The translations under genes were made by a program, and so were the position numbers. Positions 1 to 8,304 of a stretch of 64,000 nucleotides of DNA are shown piece after piece. The notes beneath the pieces were generated by a model. It had not been told where the DNA came from. It saw only the letters and a program-made list of their open reading frames with translations, and ran no database searches. The stretch spans positions 62,001 through 126,000 of the forward strand of contig NZ_JABDQL010000025.1 of NCBI RefSeq assembly GCF_013042245.1. Reading direction: 5' to 3'. This DNA comes from Winogradskyella sp. GTDB taxonomy: Bacteria > Bacteroidota > Bacteroidia > Flavobacteriales > Flavobacteriaceae. Position 1 is the first letter of the stretch. The number at the start of each line of letters is the position of its first letter.

Positions 1-960
1 TTATCGTCCTCCATATCTTACTCTAAACAATTTCAGTTTAATCCTGGGTCTAGAAGAGCAGACCGAAGCCAAAGTTTTAATATATTGGGTATAACAGTTG
101 GTGTTTCCACACGTTTAAAAGAACCAGATAATTATTTCTTATTGTCTCATGCTTTGAGTTTTCAGAATTATGATCTTAACAACTTCATATCAGGACTCTT
201 TCAGTTTCAAAATGGGTCATCTAATAATTTAGCATACACTATAGGACTAACAAGAAACAGCACTTATAACGATCCTATTTATCCTACGGGTGGTTCTAAT
301 TTTTCTGTTTCTGCTAAGTTATCATTGCCTTACTCATTATTTAACGGAGTAGATTATGGTACGCTTAGAGAAGAAAGAGAAGACCCAAACACATCAGCTG
401 AAAGAATTGCTGAAATTGACCAAGAGCGTTTTAAATGGCTAGAATTTTATAAAGTTAAATTTAAAGCAGACTGGTATACTGAGGTTGCAAAAAAATTAGT
501 ATTAAGGCCAAGTATAGAATTTGGTTTCTTAGGAGCATATAATAATGATAGAGGTGTAATTCCTTTTGAGCGCTTCTTCCTTGGAGGTGATGGTTTAGGA
601 AACTTTGCCTTAGATGGAAGAGAAATTATACAATTAAGAGGTTATCCAAACCAATCTTTATCTTCACAAGATGGAGGATCTATATACAATAAATTTTCTT
701 TAGAACTGCGCTATCCTGTAACTATAGAAGGTGCAACTAAAATCTTTGGTCTGGGCTTTGTCGAAGGTGGTGCTTCTGTCAATAGTTTTAGAGATTTTAA
801 TCCATTTAACTTGCAACGTTCAGCAGGCTTAGGTGTTAGGATTTTTATGCCAGCCTTTGGTTTATTAGGTATAGATTTTGGTCACGGTTTTGACCCATTA
901 CCAGGACAATCACAAAAGAATGGTTGGGAAACACACTTTATTATTGGACAACAATTTTAA
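1..960 (+). CDS. bamA: BamA-type outer membrane assembly protein, C-terminal part (partial)
   Basis: The reading frame is open from the first base of the window to a stop at 958-960, so this is the 3' end of a longer gene; an apparent TTG start at 85 is only an internal codon. The roughly 320 visible residues look like the beta-barrel of the Omp85/BamA family, which inserts beta-barrel proteins into the outer membrane. Visible signs are alternating amphipathic strands, a segment FGVDYGTLREEREDP-like loop insertion, an RGYP motif followed by a glycine-rich strand around residues 215-225 of the visible part, and a C-terminal phenylalanine (GQQF) typical of outer membrane barrel proteins. Downstream come two Skp-like periplasmic chaperones, the usual Bacteroidota neighbours of bamA, which supports BamA over other Omp85 proteins. 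The POTRA domains lie outside the window. Confidence 0.88.
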   Translation, partial: LSSSISYSKQFQFNPGSRRADRSQSFNILGITVGVSTRLKEPDNYFLLSHALSFQNYDLNNFISGLFQFQNGSSNNLAYTIGLTRNSTYNDPIYPTGGSNFSVSAKLSLPYSLFNGVDYGTLREEREDPNTSAERIAEIDQERFKWLEFYKVKFKADWYTEVAKKLVLRPSIEFGFLGAYNNDRGVIPFERFFLGGDGLGNFALDGREIIQLRGYPNQSLSSQDGGSIYNKFSLELRYPVTIEGATKIFGLGFVEGGASVNSFRDFNPFNLQRSAGLGVRIFMPAFGLLGIDFGHGFDPLPGQSQKNGWETHFIIGQQF

Positions 961-962
961 GT

Positions 963-979
963 TTGGCACGGTATTTTCT
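963..979 (+). promoter_or_regulatory. possible sigma-54 type promoter upstream of the first skp gene
   Basis: Just after the bamA stop the sequence TTGGCACG-GTAT-TTTCT resembles the RpoN consensus TGGCAC-N5-TTGC with the -24 GG intact but the -12 GC changed to TC. It lies about 125 bp upstream of the skp start at 1104, in a 143-bp gap without a TAnnTTTG box. One element is imperfect, so this is only a candidate. Confidence 0.25.
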
Positions 980-1103
980 ATAGGCTAAATAACATTTCAT
1001 AGTGGTGTTAAAATTTTTAAGAATATATTTCGTTTATTTGAAGTGTTGCTTACCCTCTTAGAGAATAAAAGCGGCTAATTAAAATAAATAAAAACCATTA
1101 CTT

Positions 1104-2213
1104 ATGAAATATAGAGTTCTTTACATATTGGCAATTATTGGTCTAATAGGTTTTAGCACCTTTGCACAACGTGTTGCTGGTGCTAGAATTGGATACATTG
1201 ATACAGAATTTATTCTCCAAAATGTACCTGAATATCAGCAAGCAAATTCGCAATTAGAAGAAAAGCTTACAAAGTGGAAATCTGAAATCGAAAAACGTTT
1301 AGCTGATATTGAAACCAAAAAGAAATCTTTAGAAAACGAAAAAGTGCTTTTAACTAAAGAACTTTACGAAGAACGATTAGAGGATATTTCTTTTGAAGAA
1401 GCCGAAGTTTTAGATTATCAGCAAAAGCGTTTTGGTCCAGGTGGAGATATGGTGATACAACAAACTCAATTAATACAACCTATACAAGATCAGATTTTTG
1501 CAGCCGTCAATGAAATTGCTGAAAACAAAAAATATGATTTTGTGTTTGATAAAAATGCTGATTTTTTGATGTTGTATTCTGCAGAACGTTTTGATATTAG
1601 TGAACAAGTTTTGCGAATAATAACTAGGACATCTGCCAGAGAGCAAGCAAAAACTAAAAAGGAGAAAAGAAAACTTGAAAAAGAAGAAGTTGTACCTGAA
1701 GTCAATAGTAATAGCACAAAAGATGAACGAGCAAAAGCTCTAGAAGAACGTAAAGCTCAGCGCGAAGCAGATTTAAAACAAAAACGTCTTGACCGAGAAA
1801 AAGCTTTAGAGGAGAGAATACAAAAAGTAAAAGAGGCTAGAGAAGCAAAAAAGAAAGAGGCTGAAGCCCGTCGTCAAAAGGTTTTAGACGCGAGAAATAA
1901 GAGTAAAACTCCTGATGAAGAAAATGAGGCAAAGAAAAAGGCAAGTGATTCTACTGCAAGCAGTACAGGTAGTGCTTTAAACGAAAAAGAGAAAACTGCT
2001 GTAAAAAAAGAGTCTACCAAAACTAGAGCAGAGCTATTGGAAGAAAAACGTAAAAAAGCAGCTGAAGCTAGAGAGGAACGAAAAAAAGCTCTTGAAGCAC
2101 GTAAAAAGAAAATATTAGAAGACCGAAAAAAAGCCAGAGAAGAACGCTTAAAGCAATTAAAGAAAAACGATTCTATTAGAAAGGCAAAAGCCAAAGAAAA
2201 AGAAAACAACTAA
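1104..2213 (+). CDS. OmpH/Skp-family periplasmic chaperone with long charged tail
   Basis: The protein has 369 residues. Residues 1-27 form a signal peptide ending near FAQRVAG, and residues 28-175 match the OmpH/Skp family (start RIGYIDTEFIL, a coiled-coil arm, then the conserved YDFVFDK segment and a final strand). Skp proteins hold unfolded outer membrane proteins in the periplasm and pass them to BamA, encoded just upstream. Members are usually about 160-180 residues; here another 190 residues follow, made almost wholly of K, E, R and A in (R/K)-(E)-type patterns such as EERKKALEARKKK, interrupted by one serine/threonine/glycine linker around residues 275-300. This tail should form a long single alpha helix or coiled coil; its role is unknown. 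The second skp gene follows after 23 bp, so the two are probably co-transcribed. Confidence 0.88.
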   Translation: MKYRVLYILAIIGLIGFSTFAQRVAGARIGYIDTEFILQNVPEYQQANSQLEEKLTKWKSEIEKRLADIETKKKSLENEKVLLTKELYEERLEDISFEEAEVLDYQQKRFGPGGDMVIQQTQLIQPIQDQIFAAVNEIAENKKYDFVFDKNADFLMLYSAERFDISEQVLRIITRTSAREQAKTKKEKRKLEKEEVVPEVNSNSTKDERAKALEERKAQREADLKQKRLDREKALEERIQKVKEAREAKKKEAEARRQKVLDARNKSKTPDEENEAKKKASDSTASSTGSALNEKEKTAVKKESTKTRAELLEEKRKKAAEAREERKKALEARKKKILEDRKKAREERLKQLKKNDSIRKAKAKEKENN

Positions 2214-2236
2214 AAACACGTAAATACTAAATTAAA

Positions 2237-2749
2237 ATGAAACGATTAAAAACACTATTATTAGCAATTATTCTATTTGTAGGAGGTACAAGTCTTGCAA
2301 CAGCACAAGCTAAAGTTGCTCATGTAAACACACAAGAAATTCTCGGTACTTTCTCTGAGTTTCTTACTGCACAAGAACAAGCCAAAAAGCTTGGTGAAAG
2401 CATGCGAAAAACTGACGAAGTACAGTTTAATGATATGGTAAAGTCTTTAGAAGAAACTGCCGCTAGATACCAACAAGAAGCTGGTACACAGACTAAAGAA
2501 GTAAATGATAGACGTGTACAAGAAGTTGAACAAATGAGAGCAAGTATTGCGGAATTTCAACAACAATCTCAAACAAAAATTCAGCAAGCTCAAATGGAGA
2601 AAATGCAACCTATTCAGAAAAAAGTAATGGACGCTATTAATAAAGTAGCTACTACACTAGGTTTTCAGTATGTATTAGACAGAGCAAGCTTAGTTGTAGC
2701 AAACGGTACAGACATTACAGCAGAAGTTAAAAAAGAATTAGGTTATTAA
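2237..2749 (+). CDS. OmpH/Skp-family periplasmic chaperone
   Basis: The 170-residue protein is of normal Skp length. A signal peptide (residues 1-23, ending ATAQA) precedes KVAHVNTQEIL, the first strand of the OmpH fold. A glutamine-rich helical arm covers residues 45-130 and the closing conserved strand is FQYVLDRA near residues 140-150. The expected role is holding outer membrane proteins in the periplasm for BamA. It is the second of two skp paralogues in a row; the first carries an extra charged tail that this one lacks. A strong hairpin terminator follows 30 bp after the stop, which ends the bamA-skp-skp transcript. Confidence 0.9.
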   Translation: MKRLKTLLLAIILFVGGTSLATAQAKVAHVNTQEILGTFSEFLTAQEQAKKLGESMRKTDEVQFNDMVKSLEETAARYQQEAGTQTKEVNDRRVQEVEQMRASIAEFQQQSQTKIQQAQMEKMQPIQKKVMDAINKVATTLGFQYVLDRASLVVANGTDITAEVKKELGY

Positions 2750-2779
2750 TTCTTTTAAAACAATAAACTATAATTTTAA

Positions 2780-2806
2780 AGCCGCTTATATAAAGCGGCT
2801 TTTTTT
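2780..2806 (+). terminator. intrinsic terminator after the second skp gene
   Basis: An 8-bp perfect stem AGCCGCTT (2780-2787) / AAGCGGCT (2793-2800) with a 5-base loop is followed by a run of six T. It closes the bamA-skp-skp unit. The T run merges with the -7 box of murI. Confidence 0.85.
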
Positions 2807-2813
2807 ATTTTTG
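2806..2813 (+). promoter_or_regulatory. -7 promoter box of murI
   Basis: TATTTTTG fits the Bacteroidota -7 consensus TAnnTTTG and ends only 5 bases before the murI ATG at 2819, so the transcript would be leaderless or nearly so. No clear -33 TTG is present because that region is the terminator stem. Confidence 0.4.
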
Positions 2814-2818
2814 TGTAT

Positions 2819-3598
2819 ATGAGTAATCAACCTATTGGTATATTTGATTCGGGGATTGGAGGTACTTCCATTTTTAAGGAAATAAAAACGCTTCTACCCT
2901 ATGAGAATATCATTTACCTAGCCGATAGTAAAAATGCACCTTACGGTAACAAAACAGAAGAAGAGATACTCCAACTTAGTCTTAAAAATGTAAAATTACT
3001 ACTTCAAAAAAACTGTAAGCTTATTGTAGTGGCATGCAATACGGCTACAACTAACAGTATTACTTATTTACGTAAAAACTACTCTATCCCTTTTGTAGGT
3101 ATAGAGCCTGCTATAAAGCCAGCATCTTTACAAAGTAAATCAAAATCTATAGGTATACTTGCTACTAAGGGCACATTGAGTAGTACACTCTTTCATGAAA
3201 CTTCAGATTTATACGCCAAAAACGTAACCATTATTGAACGTGTAGGCGAAGGATTAGTCCCTTTAATTGAAGCTGGTAAACTTAATTCAGACGAGATTAG
3301 AGAGTTACTCAAAACATTCACCAAGCCTATGATTGAAGCACAAATAGATTATTTAGTTTTAGGCTGCACACATTACCCATATCTTATTCCCGAATTGAAA
3401 AAAATATTGCCGGAACATGTTAAAATAATAGATTCTGGTCTAGCAGTAGCAAAACAAATCAAAACTCTGCTTGAAACTTATAATCTTATAAACACTAGCT
3501 TGAATTCTCCCAAAATTCAATTCTTTACAAATGCAAGTGTAGGGATTTTGGACAATGTTCTTGATAAAAAATTTTCTGTTAAGCCATTAAAGTTCTAA
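2819..3598 (+). CDS. murI: glutamate racemase
   Basis: This enzyme converts L-glutamate to D-glutamate for peptidoglycan. The 259-residue protein opens with PIGIFDSGIGG, the aspartate/serine motif of the family, and has both catalytic cysteine motifs: VVACNTATT near residue 73 and LGCTHYPYL near residue 183. The ATG at 2819 is preferred over the GTG at 2813 because the conserved N-terminus starts right after it and the GTG is part of the -7 box. Length agrees with the family (about 260). It sits after the outer membrane assembly genes, a common flavobacterial order, and faces the gamma-carbonic anhydrase gene with a 40-bp gap. Confidence 0.96.
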   Translation: MSNQPIGIFDSGIGGTSIFKEIKTLLPYENIIYLADSKNAPYGNKTEEEILQLSLKNVKLLLQKNCKLIVVACNTATTNSITYLRKNYSIPFVGIEPAIKPASLQSKSKSIGILATKGTLSSTLFHETSDLYAKNVTIIERVGEGLVPLIEAGKLNSDEIRELLKTFTKPMIEAQIDYLVLGCTHYPYLIPELKKILPEHVKIIDSGLAVAKQIKTLLETYNLINTSLNSPKIQFFTNASVGILDNVLDKKFSVKPLKF

Positions 3599-3638
3599 CG
3601 TCTTTATTTTTTTATAGTCATCAAGACAATTAAATAAT

Positions 3639-4154
3639 CTATTCCTTAAACCAACTAGAATATTCTATGTAGTTATTAGCAATTCTGTCTATTTCACCAG
3701 AGATTAATTTTTTACTAATATTCTTTACTTTTTTAGCGGGTACGCCAGCATAGATACTTCCAGACTCCACTCTTGTATTTTTGGTCAATACAGCTCCGGC
3801 AGCAATAATACTATTACTTTCTACAACACAATCGTCCATTATAATACTTCCCATACCTACAAGTACATTATCGTTTATTGTACAGCCGTGTACAATCGCA
3901 TTATGCCCAATAGATACATTGTTTCCTATAGTGGTTGGTGATTTTTGATAGGTTGCATGTATCACGGCTCCGTCTTGTATATTCACTTTATTTCCAATTT
4001 TTATAAAGTGTACATCACCACGAATGACCGCGTTGAACCAAATACTACAATTCATCCCCATTGAAACTTCTCCTACTATGGTTGCATTTTCTGCAACGAA
4101 ACAATCCTTAGGTATTTTTGGGTGCTTTCCTTTTACTGGTTTTATAATTGGCAT
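3639..4154 (-). CDS. gamma-class carbonic anhydrase-like hexapeptide-repeat protein
   Basis: The 171-residue protein is a left-handed beta-helix of the gamma-carbonic anhydrase/YrdA/PaaY group. Hexapeptide repeats run from about residue 15 to 135 and the C-terminal helix packs on the helix core. The conserved metal-site pattern is present: RGDVHFIKIG near residue 45-54, then HATYQ, SIGHNAIVHG near residue 85. Members bind zinc or iron; some hydrate CO2, others have no shown activity, so the reaction is not certain. It lies 31 bp downstream of the LytTR response regulator gene and is likely read from the same transcript. Confidence 0.85.
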   Translation of the reverse strand: MPIIKPVKGKHPKIPKDCFVAENATIVGEVSMGMNCSIWFNAVIRGDVHFIKIGNKVNIQDGAVIHATYQKSPTTIGNNVSIGHNAIVHGCTINDNVLVGMGSIIMDDCVVESNSIIAAGAVLTKNTRVESGSIYAGVPAKKVKNISKKLISGEIDRIANNYIEYSSWFKE

Positions 4155-4185
4155 GTTTGATTAGGTTTAAATTAAATACTGTAAT

Positions 4186-4920
4186 TTATTTAAAGTATGA
4201 CAATAGTTGTGACTTTTTAGATGCTGAAACCATAATTTCTTTACCATTGCTAAGCATAACACTACCTCCTTTTCCTTTAAGATACTTTATAATCTCATCT
4301 ACATTGACCAAATAACTCTTGTGTACTCTTGCAAAATTAGCTTCGACTAGAGCTTCTTCAATGTACTTAAGCGTCTTACTTACTAGTCTCTTTTTGTTGT
4401 CTTTTAGATAAATTTCTGTATAGTTATCGTCAGCTTTACAATACAGGATATTGTTGGTTTCTAAAACTTCAAATCCACTTTGTAATGGTATGGTAATTTT
4501 GCCATCTACTGTTTTGGTTTTAGTTGCCAAAACTTGGTCTTGCAACGCATCTTCTTTTGTACGTATCTCCGTAACGTAGTCTACAGCTTTTATTAGCTCG
4601 TCAATAGCAATTGGTTTCATTAAATAATAGGATGCATGTGCGTTTAAGGCATCCATCGCATAATTATTATAAGCCGTTACAAAAATGGTCTGAAAATCAG
4701 CATCACCAACTTTTTCCAATAAATCGAAAGCATTACCGAAAGGCATCTCTACATCTAAGAAGACAACATCTAATGTATAATTTCGGATTAAAACCAAAGC
4801 TTCATCAATATTTTCTGCTTCTCCTAAAACTGAGATATTGGGACAATATTTAGATAAATAATTCTTTAAAATATCACGACTCGTTTTTTCGTCTTCAACT
4901 ATTATTGCATTTAATTTCAT
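4186..4920 (-). CDS. LytTR-family response regulator
   Basis: The 244-residue protein has an N-terminal receiver domain (residues 1-120) with acidic residues VEDE near 8-11, phosphoacceptor Asp56 in FLDVEMP, the threonine in VTAYN and the lysine in LMKPIAI. A LytTR DNA-binding domain covers about residues 140-244 (RVHKSYLVN, then LSNGKEIMVS). LytTR regulators bind direct repeats upstream of target genes. The sensor kinase gene lies 7 bp upstream, so the pair forms a two-component system; its target genes cannot be read from this window. Confidence 0.93.
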   Translation of the reverse strand: MKLNAIIVEDEKTSRDILKNYLSKYCPNISVLGEAENIDEALVLIRNYTLDVVFLDVEMPFGNAFDLLEKVGDADFQTIFVTAYNNYAMDALNAHASYYLMKPIAIDELIKAVDYVTEIRTKEDALQDQVLATKTKTVDGKITIPLQSGFEVLETNNILYCKADDNYTEIYLKDNKKRLVSKTLKYIEEALVEANFARVHKSYLVNVDEIIKYLKGKGGSVMLSNGKEIMVSASKKSQLLSYFK

Positions 4921-4927
4921 ATCGTAA

Positions 4928-7084
4928 TTAGTCTTTTTTTAGAGTTACTGTAACTTTGGTTCCAACATCTCCATCAGCCTGATAATCATCAATAGTTACG
5001 TCCAATTTGTCCTTATACATATCATTAAGTATAGAGATTCGCTTTTTTATATTACTCAGTCCTTTTGAATTGTGCTTTTTCTGATTTTCAGTTTTTAAGA
5101 TTTTAGATTTTTCACGACCTATGCCATCATCTATAATTTGAATGGCAATTTGATTTTTAGTCTTTTGTGTTAATTGAATTTTAAGGTGTCCTTTTTCAGT
5201 CTTATAACGCAGACCGTGCCATACCGCATTTTCAATATAAGGCTGAAGTAACATGGGAGGAATAGCGTAATCTTCAACCCTTATGGTATCGTCTATTTCG
5301 ATACTATAATCAAACTTATCTTTGAACCTGAAATGCTCTAGCTTTGTATATAGTTGCAAAAGCTCTATTTCTTTTTCTAAAGGAATAAAATCTTCTTCAC
5401 TATTTTCTAAAACGGCTCTCATTAAGAAGGAAAAATCAGATAAATATTTATTTGCTGTGCGTTCGTCATTTAATGCTATAAAACTATTTACCGAGTTAAG
5501 TGCATTGAAAATAAAATGGGGATTCATTTGGCTACGTAGGGATTTTAAAGCCAATAGGTTATTTGCTAAGCGCTGTTGCTTAATGTACTTGTAGGTAAAG
5601 TATGCCGCAATTAATAATAATACTAGACCGCCAATTAAAGCATAGATAATTACTTTTTGACGTTTGTTTCGCTCAACGGTAACTTGATATTGAGAGCTAC
5701 TTATTAGCTTATCTTTTTCAAGACTGGTTATTCTGTTTTGGCTTTCTGCTATTGATCGAGATAATCTCGCTGAGTGCGAAATTTCCTGCTGTTTTATCAT
5801 GTACAACTCGTCTACAGAAGCCATAAATTCTTCAAATGCTAGCTTTGCTTTATCATACTCTCCTAAACTTTCTAGTGCATCTACTTTGCGTCGCTGTGCA
5901 TCCTTTTTTACTTCTAAATCTTCACGCTTATCCGCCTCTTCTATACTTGCGTTCAAAAAGGGAATAGCCTCATCAAAATTATTCTGAAGCATTAAAGCAT
6001 TACCTATTTTGTAATTCTGCTTTTGAGGTGTTATAGGACTTTCGTTAGAGATAACAGAATCCTTTTCAATTTCTTTGACGGTGCTAACGACTTCTTTTCT
6101 TAGAGAAATCTCATCATCATAATTTCTATTCTTATTATTAAATTCTGCAACATTTACCTTTTCTTCTACAGCTCTTGTCCTACTTACTTTTTGCGCTGAA
6201 GAGAGAGAGCTATTATAAAATTTCTTCGCTTTATTAGTATCTCCTGATGTATCATAAGCCTTTGCAATTTTGGAGTTTAAGTCGGTTACTTTCGATTTAA
6301 TTACAAATGAAGTCGCTTTATTTAAACCTAATTGATAATTAATAATTGCTTGTTTTGAATCTTCCTTTTTAAGATAGACATCACCAAGAGTTTCATAATA
6401 CTCTGTGATTTGGTAATTGGTTAGCGACTCTTTAGCAATAGTATTTAAAGTTTGAAGGCTTTTTTTATAATCATTATCTGCCAAATAGGCTTTTGCCAAT
6501 TTTAATTTGATATCCTCTCCATCTCTATTTTGCAAGGCTATTTTATAATTATTTGCAGCCAAATCATACTGTTTCCAATACATGTAAGTATCGGCAAGTG
6601 TTTGGTAAGCTTCTGCATTTTGTGTTTGGGAAGTACTCTTATTTAAAGCATCTACAATAAACTGAACACTTTTTTCGGCATCACTTTTAAGATATGTGTC
6701 AGCAGAATCTATAAGCTGATTAAACGTATCTGTAGAATTTTGTCTTAGCTTTTGCTTGGAGAGTTTTGGGTCTTGGGGAATTACATCGACTCTAATTCGG
6801 TCGTTACTTTTTATAGTATGATATCTCGTTTGAAAATCTGGGTGACTAATTATAAGCTCATCACCTATTTTTACTCTAATTTTAAACGTACCGTCAAAAC
6901 CTGTCTTTTCGTAAACGCCTCCATTAACCATTATGGTAACATTAGATATAGGCTCATTACTATATTTTTCTTTTACAGAGCCTCTAACAACAAAGTATTG
7001 CTCTTCACTGGCTGTATTGAGGTTTTGTGCAGATAAAGGCAGAAAGGCTAACCAAATGATAAAAAGGAAAGAATATTTATACAC
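4928..7084 (-). CDS. LytS-type sensor histidine kinase with TPR and carboxypeptidase-regulatory-like domains
   Basis: The 718-residue protein has a signal peptide (1-19), then an Ig-like CarboxypepD-regulatory segment (about 30-110, RGSVKEKYSNEPISNVTI), then several tetratricopeptide repeats and a coiled coil facing the periplasm (about 115-475), one membrane segment (about 476-498) and a cytoplasmic kinase core. The His_kinase box NPHFIFNALN puts the phosphorylated histidine at 523; the N-box PYIENAVWHG is at about 615-624 and the glycine box GIGREKS follows. This layout is the common Bacteroidota form of the YehU/LytS family. The response regulator is encoded 7 bp downstream. The TPR region probably binds a protein or peptide partner; the signal is unknown. 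Confidence 0.92.
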   Translation of the reverse strand: MYKYSFLFIIWLAFLPLSAQNLNTASEEQYFVVRGSVKEKYSNEPISNVTIMVNGGVYEKTGFDGTFKIRVKIGDELIISHPDFQTRYHTIKSNDRIRVDVIPQDPKLSKQKLRQNSTDTFNQLIDSADTYLKSDAEKSVQFIVDALNKSTSQTQNAEAYQTLADTYMYWKQYDLAANNYKIALQNRDGEDIKLKLAKAYLADNDYKKSLQTLNTIAKESLTNYQITEYYETLGDVYLKKEDSKQAIINYQLGLNKATSFVIKSKVTDLNSKIAKAYDTSGDTNKAKKFYNSSLSSAQKVSRTRAVEEKVNVAEFNNKNRNYDDEISLRKEVVSTVKEIEKDSVISNESPITPQKQNYKIGNALMLQNNFDEAIPFLNASIEEADKREDLEVKKDAQRRKVDALESLGEYDKAKLAFEEFMASVDELYMIKQQEISHSARLSRSIAESQNRITSLEKDKLISSSQYQVTVERNKRQKVIIYALIGGLVLLLIAAYFTYKYIKQQRLANNLLALKSLRSQMNPHFIFNALNSVNSFIALNDERTANKYLSDFSFLMRAVLENSEEDFIPLEKEIELLQLYTKLEHFRFKDKFDYSIEIDDTIRVEDYAIPPMLLQPYIENAVWHGLRYKTEKGHLKIQLTQKTKNQIAIQIIDDGIGREKSKILKTENQKKHNSKGLSNIKKRISILNDMYKDKLDVTIDDYQADGDVGTKVTVTLKKD

Positions 7085-7259
7085 TCTTTGAAAATTAATT
7101 TTGAATAAACTTACAGCCTTTAATTGACTTTAAAAAATCAACAACTTAAGCTTTTAAGCAAATCTCATAGAGAATAGTCCTGATTACTAAATAAAAGTGA
7201 CACTTGACTCATTTATATAAGCCATATATTCATTCTAGTTTTATTATAATGAAATAAAA

Positions 7260-7285
7260 AAAACCTCAATGAATATTGAGGTTTT
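7260..7285 (-). terminator. intrinsic terminator after the PorP/SprF-like gene
   Basis: An 11-bp perfect stem AAAACCTCAAT / ATTGAGGTTTT with a 4-base loop lies just past the stop of the gene at 7291. On the minus strand it is followed by a run of T, as expected for the end of the two-gene unit 12891-7291. Confidence 0.85.
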
Positions 7286-7290
7286 GATGT

Positions 7291-8301
7291 TTAGTTAATT
7301 GCAGGACAATTACACTCGTATTTTTCTCGTCGACAGTTAAAGTTGTAGCCTAAAGTAATTTGATGGAATCCTCCCGTATTAAAATTAATAGTATTCGCTT
7401 GGTAAGAATAGGTGTAAGCAAATGTAAACTGATTATAATCTACACCAATAAATGGTGTGAAATACTGAAGTTTTTGGCTGCTTACAGAATTTCCTTCTAG
7501 AAATTGTGCACCGTCTAAACTTCTTCTATAAGATAAGCCGCCCCATATTTTACCAAAATCTACTTCCCTATATACCTTAGCGTTGATATCTATTGAAGAC
7601 TCTTGCGTTGCATCACGATACATATACATTAACGAAGGTTCAAAACTCCAATCACTTCCATATTTTTGAAAAACATATCCACTAGACAATAAAAAGGTTC
7701 TGAGATTATTGAATACGAAACCCTGTTCGTTAAAATTAATGCCGTCGTTATTTAATATATTTTTTGCCGTAGCATGTGCATAAAAATCTAAAAAGTGGTA
7801 CGACATCCCTACATCTATATTAAAATTTGTAGCACTTTGTTCAATACCTGCAATGAGTTGATCAAAGTCTCCTGCAGCCAAAAAGCTTGTTTCATCTAAC
7901 TTATATTGTATAAATCCAGCACTTAACCCAAAGGAAATCATATTTAAATCTACCTCATTTCGAGATAATAATAAATGATGCGCGTATGTAATATAAGCAC
8001 CAGTACTAGAATGAAAACCATTAGCATCATTGTACACTATACCACCTATAGCAGATGGCCCATCTCCTATTCTACTGTTTACGCTTAGTGTTTGAAGACT
8101 TGGAGCGTCGTCTACACCAAACCATTGTTGTCTAGCCGTTAGCCTTACTTTTGCACAGTTAGCAACACCAGCCATCGAAGGGTGAATAAGATAGTAGTTA
8201 TCTGTTAAGTAATCTGAATATAAAGGCATACCTTCTTGAGAAAATCCAAAAAAAGTGCTTAATACTGTAAGTCCTACTAGATATGTGTTTTTTAATTTCA
8301 T
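7291..8301 (-). CDS. PorP/SprF-family type IX secretion outer membrane protein
   Basis: The 336-residue protein has a signal peptide (1-21, FFGFSQ) and the PorP/SprF hallmark start: PLYSDYLTDNYYLIHPSMAG, followed by RLTARQQWFG. The rest is a beta-barrel with aromatic-ended strands. Members of this family are encoded next to very large type B sorting (CHU_C) proteins and are thought to help secrete or anchor that partner; PorP itself is tied to the PorKN ring and SprF to SprB. The gene starts 3 bp after the stop of the CHU_C protein gene, so the two almost certainly work as a pair. Its C-terminus is cysteine-rich (NCRREKYECNCPAIN), an ending seen in several SprF-like proteins. Confidence 0.92.
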   Translation of the reverse strand: MKLKNTYLVGLTVLSTFFGFSQEGMPLYSDYLTDNYYLIHPSMAGVANCAKVRLTARQQWFGVDDAPSLQTLSVNSRIGDGPSAIGGIVYNDANGFHSSTGAYITYAHHLLLSRNEVDLNMISFGLSAGFIQYKLDETSFLAAGDFDQLIAGIEQSATNFNIDVGMSYHFLDFYAHATAKNILNNDGINFNEQGFVFNNLRTFLLSSGYVFQKYGSDWSFEPSLMYMYRDATQESSIDINAKVYREVDFGKIWGGLSYRRSLDGAQFLEGNSVSSQKLQYFTPFIGVDYNQFTFAYTYSYQANTINFNTGGFHQITLGYNFNCRREKYECNCPAIN

Positions 8302-8304
8302 AGT

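Noticed and set aside
1874..2209. Minus-strand frame of 111 codons opposite the first skp gene
   Set aside because: It is the antisense of a lysine/glutamate-rich repeat, which gives long Phe/Ser-rich open frames without meaning.
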